Made by a program: the position numbers and the translations under genes. Source: Sphingobium chlorophenolicum (GTDB lineage: Bacteria; Pseudomonadota; Alphaproteobacteria; Sphingomonadales; Sphingomonadaceae). From it: DNA of 64,000 nt. Shown here one piece after another: positions 34,886 through 42,267 of this stretch. The notes below the pieces were generated by a model. That model did no database searches, was not told where the DNA came from, and worked only from the letters and a program-made list of their open reading frames with translations. Position 1 is the stretch's first letter. Each line of letters begins with the position of its first letter. Location: positions 62,001 to 126,000 of the forward strand of contig NZ_JFHR01000001.1 in NCBI RefSeq assembly GCF_000722875.1, in the 5' to 3' direction.

Positions 34886-36031
34886 TCAATAGCCGTTGAG
34901 CCGCGCCCAGCGCTCGCGATGCCAGGCGGTCGAGCCATAGCATTGCGCCGCCACCCGCGCCCGCTTCAGATAGAGACCCGCATCATGTTCGTGCGTCATG
35001 CCGATGCCGCCGTGAAGCTGCACCATCTGCGAAGAAATGCCGTGCAGCGTCTCCCCAACGGTCGCCTTGGCCAGGGAGGCGAGAGCGGGGAGGGCGGTAT
35101 CATCTGCATCGATGGCGTCCAGCGCCGCCTCCACCGCAGAACGGGCAAGCTGCAATTCCCCGAACATCTCGGCGGCGCGATGCTGCAAGGCCTGGAAGGA
35201 GCCGATGATCGCGCCGAATTGCACCCGCGTCTTCAGATAATCGAGCGTGGTGTCGAAGGCCTGACACGCATTGCCCAGCATTTCCGCCGCAATGCCGACC
35301 GCCGCCAGGTCGAACAGCCTGTCGAGCAGGTCCGCGCCCTTGCCCGCTTCGCCCAGCACGGCGTCGGCGCCCACGGCCACATTGTCGAAGCGGAAGAAGG
35401 CGGGCCTGCGCGCATCGATCTGGTCCAGCGCCTCCCGCGACAGGCCGGACGCGCCGCCTTCCACCAGGAACAGCGTGATGCCGTCCCGATCCCCCGGTGC
35501 TCCCCCGGTTCGGGCGGTGACGATGGCGAAGGTCGCGGCCATGCCGTCCTGCACCGGCCGCTTGACGCCGTTCAGCACCCATCCGCCGCCCGCAGCCGTG
35601 GCCGCCAGCGCGACATCTTCGCGCCCATGCTGCGCGCCTTCCTCCGCCGCCAGCGTGCCGATGGCCGACCCGTCGGCTATGCCCGGCAGCCAGCGCGCCT
35701 GCTGTGCCTCCGTGCCGCCCAGCCGCAACGCGGACGCCGCCACCAGCCCGGAACTCAGCAGCGGCGAAGTGCCCAATGTCCGGCCCAGTTCCTCCAGCAC
35801 CAATCCCATGCCGCGATAACCGAAGTCGGACCCGCCATGCGCCTCCGGCACCAGTATGCCTGCCCAGCCCATCTGCGCCATTTCGGCCCAGGCCTCTGGA
35901 TCAAAACCCTCCGCATCCGGCCGCCCGCCGCCGTCATGGCCATAAAAGGACCGCAGCGCCGTCACCGGCAGGCGATCATGCACCCATTCCGCCGCCATGT
36001 CCTTCAGCATCCGCTGCTCTTCGTTCAGCAT
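34886..36031 (-). CDS. Acyl-CoA dehydrogenase-like subunit, catalytic Glu position replaced
   Basis: The 381-residue protein has the three ACAD domains but weak motifs: 'LAAEEGAQHGRED' in place of the usual 'TEPxAGSD', and 'QCYGSTAWHRERWA' where most members have 'YEGTxxIQ', so the C-terminal Glu is Gly. 'QLHGGIGMTHEHD' is kept. Together with the adjacent dehydrogenase it resembles the paired subunits of alpha2-beta2 FadE enzymes of steroid side-chain degradation, where one subunit is non-catalytic. This is inference from gene pairing and motif loss. Confidence 0.85.
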   Translation of the reverse strand: MLNEEQRMLKDMAAEWVHDRLPVTALRSFYGHDGGGRPDAEGFDPEAWAEMAQMGWAGILVPEAHGGSDFGYRGMGLVLEELGRTLGTSPLLSSGLVAASALRLGGTEAQQARWLPGIADGSAIGTLAAEEGAQHGREDVALAATAAGGGWVLNGVKRPVQDGMAATFAIVTARTGGAPGDRDGITLFLVEGGASGLSREALDQIDARRPAFFRFDNVAVGADAVLGEAGKGADLLDRLFDLAAVGIAAEMLGNACQAFDTTLDYLKTRVQFGAIIGSFQALQHRAAEMFGELQLARSAVEAALDAIDADDTALPALASLAKATVGETLHGISSQMVQLHGGIGMTHEHDAGLYLKRARVAAQCYGSTAWHRERWARLNGY

Positions 36032-36057
36032 CCTCCCGATCCCATCCTTATTCTTTC

Positions 36058-37239
36058 TCAGGCCGGCAGTTCCAGCGTACGCTTCGCCGTGATGTTGTTC
36101 TGGATTTCGTAGCTGCCGCCGTAGATCGAGAAGGCCTTGCTGTGCAGCCAGGCCCGCGTCGCTTCCCGTTCGGCATCCGTATAATGCTCGCCCGACCAGC
36201 CCAGGCCGTTGGCGCCCATCAGTTCGATCAGCAGTTCGGCCCGGTCCTGGATGATCCCGGACCAGAGATTCTTGAGCGCCGACACGCCATAGCCGGGGCC
36301 GCCGCTCTTCGCCTCCCGCGCCAGCCGCGATACCGTCGCCAGATAGGCTTCATGCCGCATCGCATTGCGCACCATGCGGGCTCTAAGGTCCGGATTGTCG
36401 ATCCGCCCCATTACGTCCGTGCCGCAATATTGATGCGCGAGCGGGGCGAGCGGCGTGATCTCCGCCTTCACGTCCGACAGGCTGTCGCGCTCATATTGCA
36501 GCAGCCGCTTGGCGATGGCCCAGCCCTGATTGACCTGTCCCACCAGATTGCCCTTGGGCACCTTCACATCGTTGAAGAAGACCTCGCAGAAATGAGTCGA
36601 TCCGCTGATCAGCACGATTGGCCGGGCTTCGACCCCTTCGGATTTCATGTCGATCAGCAGGAAGCTGATGCCACCCTGCTTCCGGCTGGTGTCGGTGCGC
36701 ACAAGGGCGAAGCACCAGTCGGCCTGATCGGCGCCTGACGTCCAGATTTTCTGCCCGCTGACCAGCCAATGATCGCCCATGTCGATGCATTTCGTCTGGA
36801 GCGAGGCAAGGTCCGACCCTGCGCCCGGTTCCGAGAAACCCTGGCACCAGCGCCGTTCATTGGTGGCGATGAAGGGCAGATGCTCCCGCTTCTGCTCCTC
36901 GCTGCCATATTCCAGCAGCGTCGGACCCAGCATCATCGTGCCATAGCTGCGGATCGGGTTGAAACCGCCGATAGCCGCTAGTTCCTGGCCGATGATCTTG
37001 CCATGCGCCTGCGTCAACCCAGCGCCGCCATAGCGCTGTTCCCATGTGGGCACGCCCCAACGCTTTTCCGCCATGCGCTGGCGCCACAGGCACCAGTCCG
37101 CATTGGATTCCGCCGCATGCCGGTCGCTGACGAAATGGATGGACGGGGCATTGGTCAGCGAAGGCGGAAAATTCGCCTTCAGCCATGCGCGCGCTTCCTC
37201 CCGGAACGATTGCGCTTCCATTTCCTCCAACTCGGCCAT
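36058..37239 (-). CDS. Acyl-CoA dehydrogenase, catalytic subunit of a probable heteromer
   Basis: A 393-residue ACAD with 'FSEPGAGSDLASL', 'GQKIWTSGADQADW' and C-terminal 'IYGGSYEIQNNITAKR'. The C-terminal Glu of ordinary ACADs is Gly here, but 'LLQYERDSLSD' offers a Glu in the helix-G position used by isovaleryl-CoA dehydrogenase and FadE26-type enzymes, which is the likely base. It is the first gene of the operon, divergent from the P450, and 26 nt ahead of its probable partner. Confidence 0.88.
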   Translation of the reverse strand: MAELEEMEAQSFREEARAWLKANFPPSLTNAPSIHFVSDRHAAESNADWCLWRQRMAEKRWGVPTWEQRYGGAGLTQAHGKIIGQELAAIGGFNPIRSYGTMMLGPTLLEYGSEEQKREHLPFIATNERRWCQGFSEPGAGSDLASLQTKCIDMGDHWLVSGQKIWTSGADQADWCFALVRTDTSRKQGGISFLLIDMKSEGVEARPIVLISGSTHFCEVFFNDVKVPKGNLVGQVNQGWAIAKRLLQYERDSLSDVKAEITPLAPLAHQYCGTDVMGRIDNPDLRARMVRNAMRHEAYLATVSRLAREAKSGGPGYGVSALKNLWSGIIQDRAELLIELMGANGLGWSGEHYTDAEREATRAWLHSKAFSIYGGSYEIQNNITAKRTLELPA

Positions 37240-37300
37240 TCATCCCGTCCCCGTGCTGCGCATTAGGCCATGCTGCCCTTCGATGACCGAATCCTTATGC

Positions 37301-37428
37301 CAATTCTGCACTGCTGGCTAGGAATAAATTGCACTAGGGGATAAAATTGGTGTCGGTCGGCGTTCATCATGGCTGCGATGGTTGACAGGCCCGTGCCGCG
37401 ACATAAACTATACTCAAATGCAGAATTG
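37301..37428. promoter_or_regulatory. Divergent control region with a distant 10-bp inverted repeat and TTGCAC half-sites
   Basis: CAATTCTGCA (37301-37310) and TGCAGAATTG (37419-37428) are a perfect inverted pair 108 bp apart, flanking the promoters of the divergent acyl-CoA dehydrogenase and P450 genes. TGCACT also occurs at 37307-37312 and TTGCACTAG at 37329-37337. The rest of the 251-bp gap has no gene. Confidence 0.4.
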
Positions 37429-37490
37429 ATAAAGGCTGCCGCTTTCTCCGGCGATTCGCGGGCGGGGTGCGCATAGTGGAGAGCATGTAT

Positions 37491-38717
37491 ATGGAAACCT
37501 TCGCGACCAGCCCGATTCCGGCCCATGTTCCCCTGGCCATGGTGGGGGATTTCAGCCTGTTTTCCTCGCCTGGCATGCAGCCCACGCCCAATGGCGATCC
37601 GCAGGCAGCGGCGGCGGTCGTGCATGAAGGGCCGCGCATCTTCTATTCGCCGGTCAACACCCGCGACGGACGCGGCACCTGGGTCATCACCCGCGCGCAG
37701 GACCAGCGGAGGGTACTGCAAGACCCGGAAACCTTCTCCAGCCACCGCAGCATCTTCGCCTCGGCCCTGGGGGAAAGCTGGCCGATGATCCCGCTGGAAC
37801 TGGACCCGCCGGATCATGGCAAGTTCCGTTCGCTGCTCAACCCGCTGCTCTCGCCCAAACGGGTGATGGCACTGGAAAGCGCCGTGCGGGAGAGGGCGGT
37901 ATTCCTGATCGACAGGATCGCGGCGGCGGGCACCAGTTGCCATGTCATGGAGGATTTCGCCTTTCCCTTCGCGGTGAACATCTTCCTGCGCTTCCTGGGC
38001 CTGCCGGACGACCGGCTGGACGAATTCGTCACCTGGGCGAATGAATTGCTGCACGGCGACAATGTTCAGCGACCCGCGGCGGCGCGCACGATCATCGCCT
38101 TCATCGATGAACTGGCCGCCGAACGGCGCAAGCGGCCGGTGGACGATTTCATGTCCTTCCTCGTGCAATCGAAGATCGACGACCGGCCGCTCACCGACAC
38201 GGAAATTCGCGGGACCGGCGTGCTGCTGTTCGTCGCCGGGCTGGACACGGTGGCGGCAGCGATCGGTTTCGACCTCAATTATCTGGCCCGGCATCCGCAG
38301 GATCAGGAAATGCTGCGCGGCGAGCCATCCCGCATCGTGCTGGCGGCGGAGGAATTGCTGCGTGCCTATCCGACCGTGCAGATGATCCGCGTCGCCACGA
38401 AGGACATTGATTTCGAAGGCGCGCCGATCCGCAAGGGCGACTATGTCTCCTGCGCGACGATGATCGCCAATCGCGATCCGCTGGAATTCCCGCACCCCGA
38501 AAAGATCGACCTGACGCGGGAGGATAATCGCCACACCGCCTTCGCCTATGGTCCGCATCGCTGCCTGGGGTCGCACCTCGCCCGGCGGGAGATCGTGGTC
38601 GGGCTGGAGGAATGGCTGAAGCGCATCCCCCCTTTCCGCATCAAGGAAGGAACCTCGCCCGTCACGTTCGGCGGGCATGTCTTCGGTATCGAAAATCTGA
38701 TCCTCGACTGGTCCTGA
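37491..38717 (+). CDS. Cytochrome P450, P450cam (CYP101)-like
   Basis: The 408-residue monooxygenase has the I-helix acid-alcohol pair in 'FVAGLDTVAAAI' (Asp252, Thr253), the ExxR motif in 'AAEELLRAYP', and the haem loop 'FAYGPHRCLGSHLARRE' with Cys358; the numbering is one off from P450cam, and 'MIPLELDPPDHGKFR' and 'LEEWLKRIPPFRI' also match it. It hydroxylates a small hydrophobic molecule with electrons from a ferredoxin. I chose the ATG at 37491 (GGAG at 9 nt); ATG 37485 is possible. The ferredoxin gene follows after 13 nt. No ferredoxin reductase is seen in the window. Confidence 0.93.
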   Translation: METFATSPIPAHVPLAMVGDFSLFSSPGMQPTPNGDPQAAAAVVHEGPRIFYSPVNTRDGRGTWVITRAQDQRRVLQDPETFSSHRSIFASALGESWPMIPLELDPPDHGKFRSLLNPLLSPKRVMALESAVRERAVFLIDRIAAAGTSCHVMEDFAFPFAVNIFLRFLGLPDDRLDEFVTWANELLHGDNVQRPAAARTIIAFIDELAAERRKRPVDDFMSFLVQSKIDDRPLTDTEIRGTGVLLFVAGLDTVAAAIGFDLNYLARHPQDQEMLRGEPSRIVLAAEELLRAYPTVQMIRVATKDIDFEGAPIRKGDYVSCATMIANRDPLEFPHPEKIDLTREDNRHTAFAYGPHRCLGSHLARREIVVGLEEWLKRIPPFRIKEGTSPVTFGGHVFGIENLILDWS

Positions 38718-38730
38718 GGAGGGACATCCC

Positions 38731-38922
38731 ATGAAGATCATCGTGCACAACGACAAATGCCAGGGCCATGCGCGCTGCTGGGCCATGGCGCCCCATATCT
38801 TCGACCTGGACGATGAAGGCTATATCAAGCCAGGCGATATCGAAGTGGCGGAGGCGGATGAAAAACTCGCCTGGAAGGGCGCGAAATCCTGCCCCGAAAG
38901 GGCGCTGGAGATAGAGAAGTAA
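38731..38922 (+). CDS. [3Fe-4S] ferredoxin, P450 partner
   Basis: A 63-residue ferredoxin with three cysteines, Cys10-x2-His13-x2-Cys16 and Cys54 in 'SCPERAL', the pattern of single-cluster [3Fe-4S] ferredoxins that serve P450s. P450cam itself uses a [2Fe-2S] type, so the pairing here is a difference. AGGAGGG precedes the ATG and the gene is co-transcribed with the P450. Confidence 0.92.
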   Translation: MKIIVHNDKCQGHARCWAMAPHIFDLDDEGYIKPGDIEVAEADEKLAWKGAKSCPERALEIEK

Positions 38923-38947
38923 GCGGACATCATTTCCGTAAATTTCC

Positions 38948-39026
38948 GTCATCCCAGCGTAGGCTGGGATCTCAGGCGATAGGGCACGGACTGACCTCAC
39001 GAGATCCCAGCCTACGCTGGGACGAC
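38948..39026. repeat. REP-like perfect inverted repeat (GTCATCCCAGC... type)
   Basis: A 26-nt arm at 38948-38973 (GTCATCCCAGCG...GGATCTC) is matched by its reverse complement at 39001-39026 with a single difference, around a 27-nt loop. Each arm is itself a small palindrome (CCCAGC-GTAG-GCTGGG). It lies between convergent ferredoxin and aldehyde dehydrogenase genes and may act as a two-way terminator. Confidence 0.85.
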
Positions 39027-39033
39027 GATATAT

Positions 39034-40509
39034 TTACGTTCTGATCCACACCCCCTTGGTCTGCAAATAGGCGTCGATATGCTCCGCGCCGCCTTCCCGC
39101 CCAAAGCCGCTCATCTTGTAGCCGCCAAAGGGCACGGAAGGGTCCATCGCGAAATAATGATTGACCCAGACCGACCCGGCCCGGATGCGCTTCACCGCCG
39201 CCATGGCCTTGCCGATATCCTTCGTCCACACGCCTCCCGCCAGCCCGAAGCAGGTCGCATTGGCGCGGCTTATCACCTCATCGAAATCATCGAAGGGCAT
39301 GATGCAGGATACGGGACCGAAAATCTCCTCCCGCGCAATGCGCATCTCGTCCTCCACATCGGCAAAGACCGTGGGGGCGACCCAATGGCCCTTGTCGAAA
39401 TTCCCGCCCGTCACCCGCTCTCCGCCCGTCACCAGCCGCGCCCCTTCCTGCGGGCCGAGTTCCAGATAGGATGAGACGCGGGCATATTGTTTTGCCGACA
39501 CCAGCGGGCCGATCTGGGTGTCGCTGTCCAGGCTGGGGCCGATCTTCAATTCCCTGGCGAAGGCAGCGATACGCTGAACCATCTCCTCATAGACGGGCCG
39601 CTCCACGAACAACCTCGTGCCCGCAGCGCAGACCTGCCCCGAATTGTTGAACACGCCCATCGCCGCCGCGGGCGTGGCCAAGTCCAGATCGGCGTCGGCA
39701 AAGATAATGTTGGGCGACTTCCCGCCCAGTTCCATCGTCACCTTCTTCACCGTCCCGGCAGAGGCTGCGATGATCCGTTGGCCCGTCTCGCAGGAGCCGG
39801 TGAAGGCGATCTTGTCCACGTCCGGATGCGCGGAAAGCGCGCCCCCGGTCCAGCCGGCCCCGGTCACGACATTGACGACGCCCGGCGGCACGCCCGCCTC
39901 GAGGCACAATTCCCCGAAGCGCAACGGGCTGAGCGACGCATCCTCGGCGGGCTTCAGCACCATGGTGCAGCCCGTCGCCAGCACCGGCCCGACCTTCCAC
40001 GCCGCGCTGAACAGCGGCCCGTTCCAGGGAATGATCGCCCCCACCACGCCCACCGGCTCGCGCAGCGTGTAGGACAGCAGGTCCACGGGAAAGCTGTTGG
40101 ACAGCGTCTCCCCATGGATCGCCGTCGCCGCGCCCGCAAAATGGCGCAGCGACCGTTGCAGCATCCCGCGCAGCCCTCTCGCCGCCGTGATCGGCCGCCC
40201 CATCTCGATGCAATCGAGCAAGGCGAGATCGTCGAACTCCGCATCCACCAGATCGGCCAGCTTCAGCAATACCGCCTGCCGCTCCGCAGGCTTGAAGCGG
40301 CTCCACGGCCCCTCGAATGCGGCGCGGGCGGCGCGGACGGCGCGGTCCACATCCTCCGCGCCTGCCAGCGCCAGTTCGGCCACCGATTCGCCGGTAGACG
40401 GGCTGAAGCTCTGGAACGTCTCGCCGGACAGGGCGTCGACGGGTTTGCCGTCGATCAGCAGTTTCTTGGGTTTGCCGTCGATGAAGGCGGGGCGGCGGGT
40501 CTCGATCAT
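39034..40509 (-). CDS. NAD(P)-dependent aldehyde dehydrogenase
   Basis: A 491-residue ALDH superfamily enzyme with general base Glu260 in 'TMELGGKSPN', nucleophile Cys294 in 'NSGQVCAAGTR', cofactor motif 'FTGSCETGQRI' and 'PWNGPLF'. It converts an aldehyde to the acid, the expected step after P450 hydroxylation and alcohol oxidation. It is 10 nt behind the MFS gene. Confidence 0.93.
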   Translation of the reverse strand: MIETRRPAFIDGKPKKLLIDGKPVDALSGETFQSFSPSTGESVAELALAGAEDVDRAVRAARAAFEGPWSRFKPAERQAVLLKLADLVDAEFDDLALLDCIEMGRPITAARGLRGMLQRSLRHFAGAATAIHGETLSNSFPVDLLSYTLREPVGVVGAIIPWNGPLFSAAWKVGPVLATGCTMVLKPAEDASLSPLRFGELCLEAGVPPGVVNVVTGAGWTGGALSAHPDVDKIAFTGSCETGQRIIAASAGTVKKVTMELGGKSPNIIFADADLDLATPAAAMGVFNNSGQVCAAGTRLFVERPVYEEMVQRIAAFARELKIGPSLDSDTQIGPLVSAKQYARVSSYLELGPQEGARLVTGGERVTGGNFDKGHWVAPTVFADVEDEMRIAREEIFGPVSCIMPFDDFDEVISRANATCFGLAGGVWTKDIGKAMAAVKRIRAGSVWVNHYFAMDPSVPFGGYKMSGFGREGGAEHIDAYLQTKGVWIRT

Positions 40510-40519
40510 GGGATCATCC

Positions 40520-41920
40520 TCAAATCATATTTTCATGCGTGCGCCGCATAGAGGCGCGACCGAAGGCGAAAAGGAGCGCGGCGGGCAGCAAGACGCAGAA
40601 CACGCTGATGACCAGCGACAGGCCGACCTTCATTTCGTCGCCCAATATCTTATCCGTGACGAGGCCGATAAAGGCAGGCCCGCCCGCCATGGCGATCAGG
40701 CCCGAAGCCAGCACATAGAGCGCCGACACCCGCCCGCGCAGATATTGCGGCGTCACGACCTGCACCGTCGCCGGTCCCATGCTGGATGTGGAAAGGATCA
40801 GCGCCATGAAGCACCAGTAGCAGGCGACGGTCGCCCAAGGGCTGCTCACCAGAAAGGCGGCTATGCCGAAGGGCGCGGCGGCCAGCACCGTGAGCAGGCA
40901 CCAGAAGAGATGCGCGTCATGCTTCCCCCGGCGATAGAGCCGGTCCACGGTCCAGCCATGAACGGGGATCAGCGCCGCCGCCCCAATCTGGGCCAGGCCG
41001 ATCACGGGACCGATCCGTCCCGGTTCCCAGCCATGGACCCGCGCCAGATAGACCGGCGTCCAGAGCTGGAAACCGATGGTCGCGGCATAGGCCAGGCCGA
41101 AACCGACAAAGGTGGCCAGATACAGCGCCTTATACCGGCGCATATAGGCCCATGCCTCGCCATAGCCCGCGCCCGCGCTGATCGCCTTGCGACGGGGCGG
41201 TTCGCGAAAAACGAAGACCAGGAAGGCCAGCACTATGCCCGGCGCGCCGGTCATGATGAACACCTGCTGCCATGGCTGGAGCAGGCCGAAGACCGGCCAC
41301 ACGGCAGGCCCGGCCTTCATCGCAGCGGCGACGATCGGCCCGCCGAACAGGAAGACGATGCCCGCGCCCATCACCCCGCCCATGATGAAGACCGACATGG
41401 CGAGCGACAGCTTGTGCGGCGGGAAACTGTCGCCGACCACCGAATAGCTGCCGGTGCCGAAGCCGGATTCCCCCGCGCCGACGCCCGCCCGCGCCATGGC
41501 CAGCGCCGCGAAGCTGCCCGCCAGGCCGCAACTCGCCGCCGCGACGCTCCACACCGTCACCGACAGATAGAGCACGACTCGCCGGCTGAACCGGTCCAGC
41601 GCCATGCCCAACGGAATGGCGCACAGGCAGAAGAGAATCGCGAAGGCCGGTCCCTGCAACAGGCTGATCTGAAGGTCCGACAGGCCCAGATCCTTTTTGA
41701 TCGGCCCGACCATTAGGGCCATGATGTTTCGGTCGGTCAGTGATAATATGTACAGCAGGAACAGGATCGCCACCGTCAACCAGCCCATCGGCGGCGACGG
41801 ATAGGCGGCCTGCGGGGGAAGAGGGATGGCGATGTTGGCTTCAGCATCTCCGTGCGGGCCGTCCGGTTCAGGCGATCCCGGTCCAGGCGATGACGCCATC
41901 GTCGCGGAAATGCCCGTCAT
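40520..41920 (-). CDS. MFS transporter, Spinster-like family
   Basis: The 466-residue protein has 12 predicted transmembrane helices and the MFS loop signature 'IPLGMALDRFSRRVVL' after helix 2, with 'GVGAGESGFGTGSYSVVGDSFPP' typical of the Spinster-like group common next to TonB receptors in sphingomonads. It probably imports the cluster's substrate across the inner membrane. ATG 41920 has GGGGA at 10 nt; ATG 41899 is an alternative. It leads the operon with the aldehyde dehydrogenase and is divergent from the receptor. Confidence 0.88.
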   Translation of the reverse strand: MTGISATMASSPGPGSPEPDGPHGDAEANIAIPLPPQAAYPSPPMGWLTVAILFLLYILSLTDRNIMALMVGPIKKDLGLSDLQISLLQGPAFAILFCLCAIPLGMALDRFSRRVVLYLSVTVWSVAAASCGLAGSFAALAMARAGVGAGESGFGTGSYSVVGDSFPPHKLSLAMSVFIMGGVMGAGIVFLFGGPIVAAAMKAGPAVWPVFGLLQPWQQVFIMTGAPGIVLAFLVFVFREPPRRKAISAGAGYGEAWAYMRRYKALYLATFVGFGLAYAATIGFQLWTPVYLARVHGWEPGRIGPVIGLAQIGAAALIPVHGWTVDRLYRRGKHDAHLFWCLLTVLAAAPFGIAAFLVSSPWATVACYWCFMALILSTSSMGPATVQVVTPQYLRGRVSALYVLASGLIAMAGGPAFIGLVTDKILGDEMKVGLSLVISVFCVLLPAALLFAFGRASMRRTHENMI

Positions 41921-42145
41921 GGCTGCAAATCCCCATGGAAAACGGCGCGCGCTGGCTGGCGGTCATGCGGCAAGGACACTCTCCATGATGTGCGGTCATA
42001 TCTTGTCGGGCGATCGCCCGGTCCGGCGTCGCTGCTTCAGGTCGTATAACGCACATTTTTGCACAGTAGGTCAATATATGTTCGCGCCGCGCCCTTCCGG
42101 CGTATCAGGCGCAGAGGCGGGATTTTTCAATAAACCTTTCCCACT

Positions 42146-42190
42146 GGTGCAATATTTGTTGACATCGCCGCTGCGCGGGATAACTATAAA
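42146..42190 (+). promoter_or_regulatory. Promoter of the TonB receptor with an overlapping imperfect dyad
   Basis: TTGACA (42159-42164) and TAACTA (42181-42186) at 16 bp form a good promoter. GGTGCAA-N6-TTGACAT (42146-42165) overlaps the -35 and has the same layout as the perfect dyad at 28837. A TTGCACA half-site lies at 42059. The remaining gap from 41921 has no gene. Confidence 0.55.
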
Positions 42191-42218
42191 AATGCACATG
42201 GGGGTAATAATGATTAGA

Positions 42219-42236
42219 CCGGGCGGCTTCGCCCGG
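42219..42236 (+). other. Leader hairpin in the receptor 5' UTR
   Basis: CCGGGCG-GCTT-CGCCCGG is a perfect 7-bp stem, 31 nt before the receptor ATG, within the expected leader RNA. It may influence stability or translation. No T-run follows. Confidence 0.5.
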
Positions 42237-42267
42237 CCCTGATCGTGCAGGGAGAGGAAAAGGAAAG

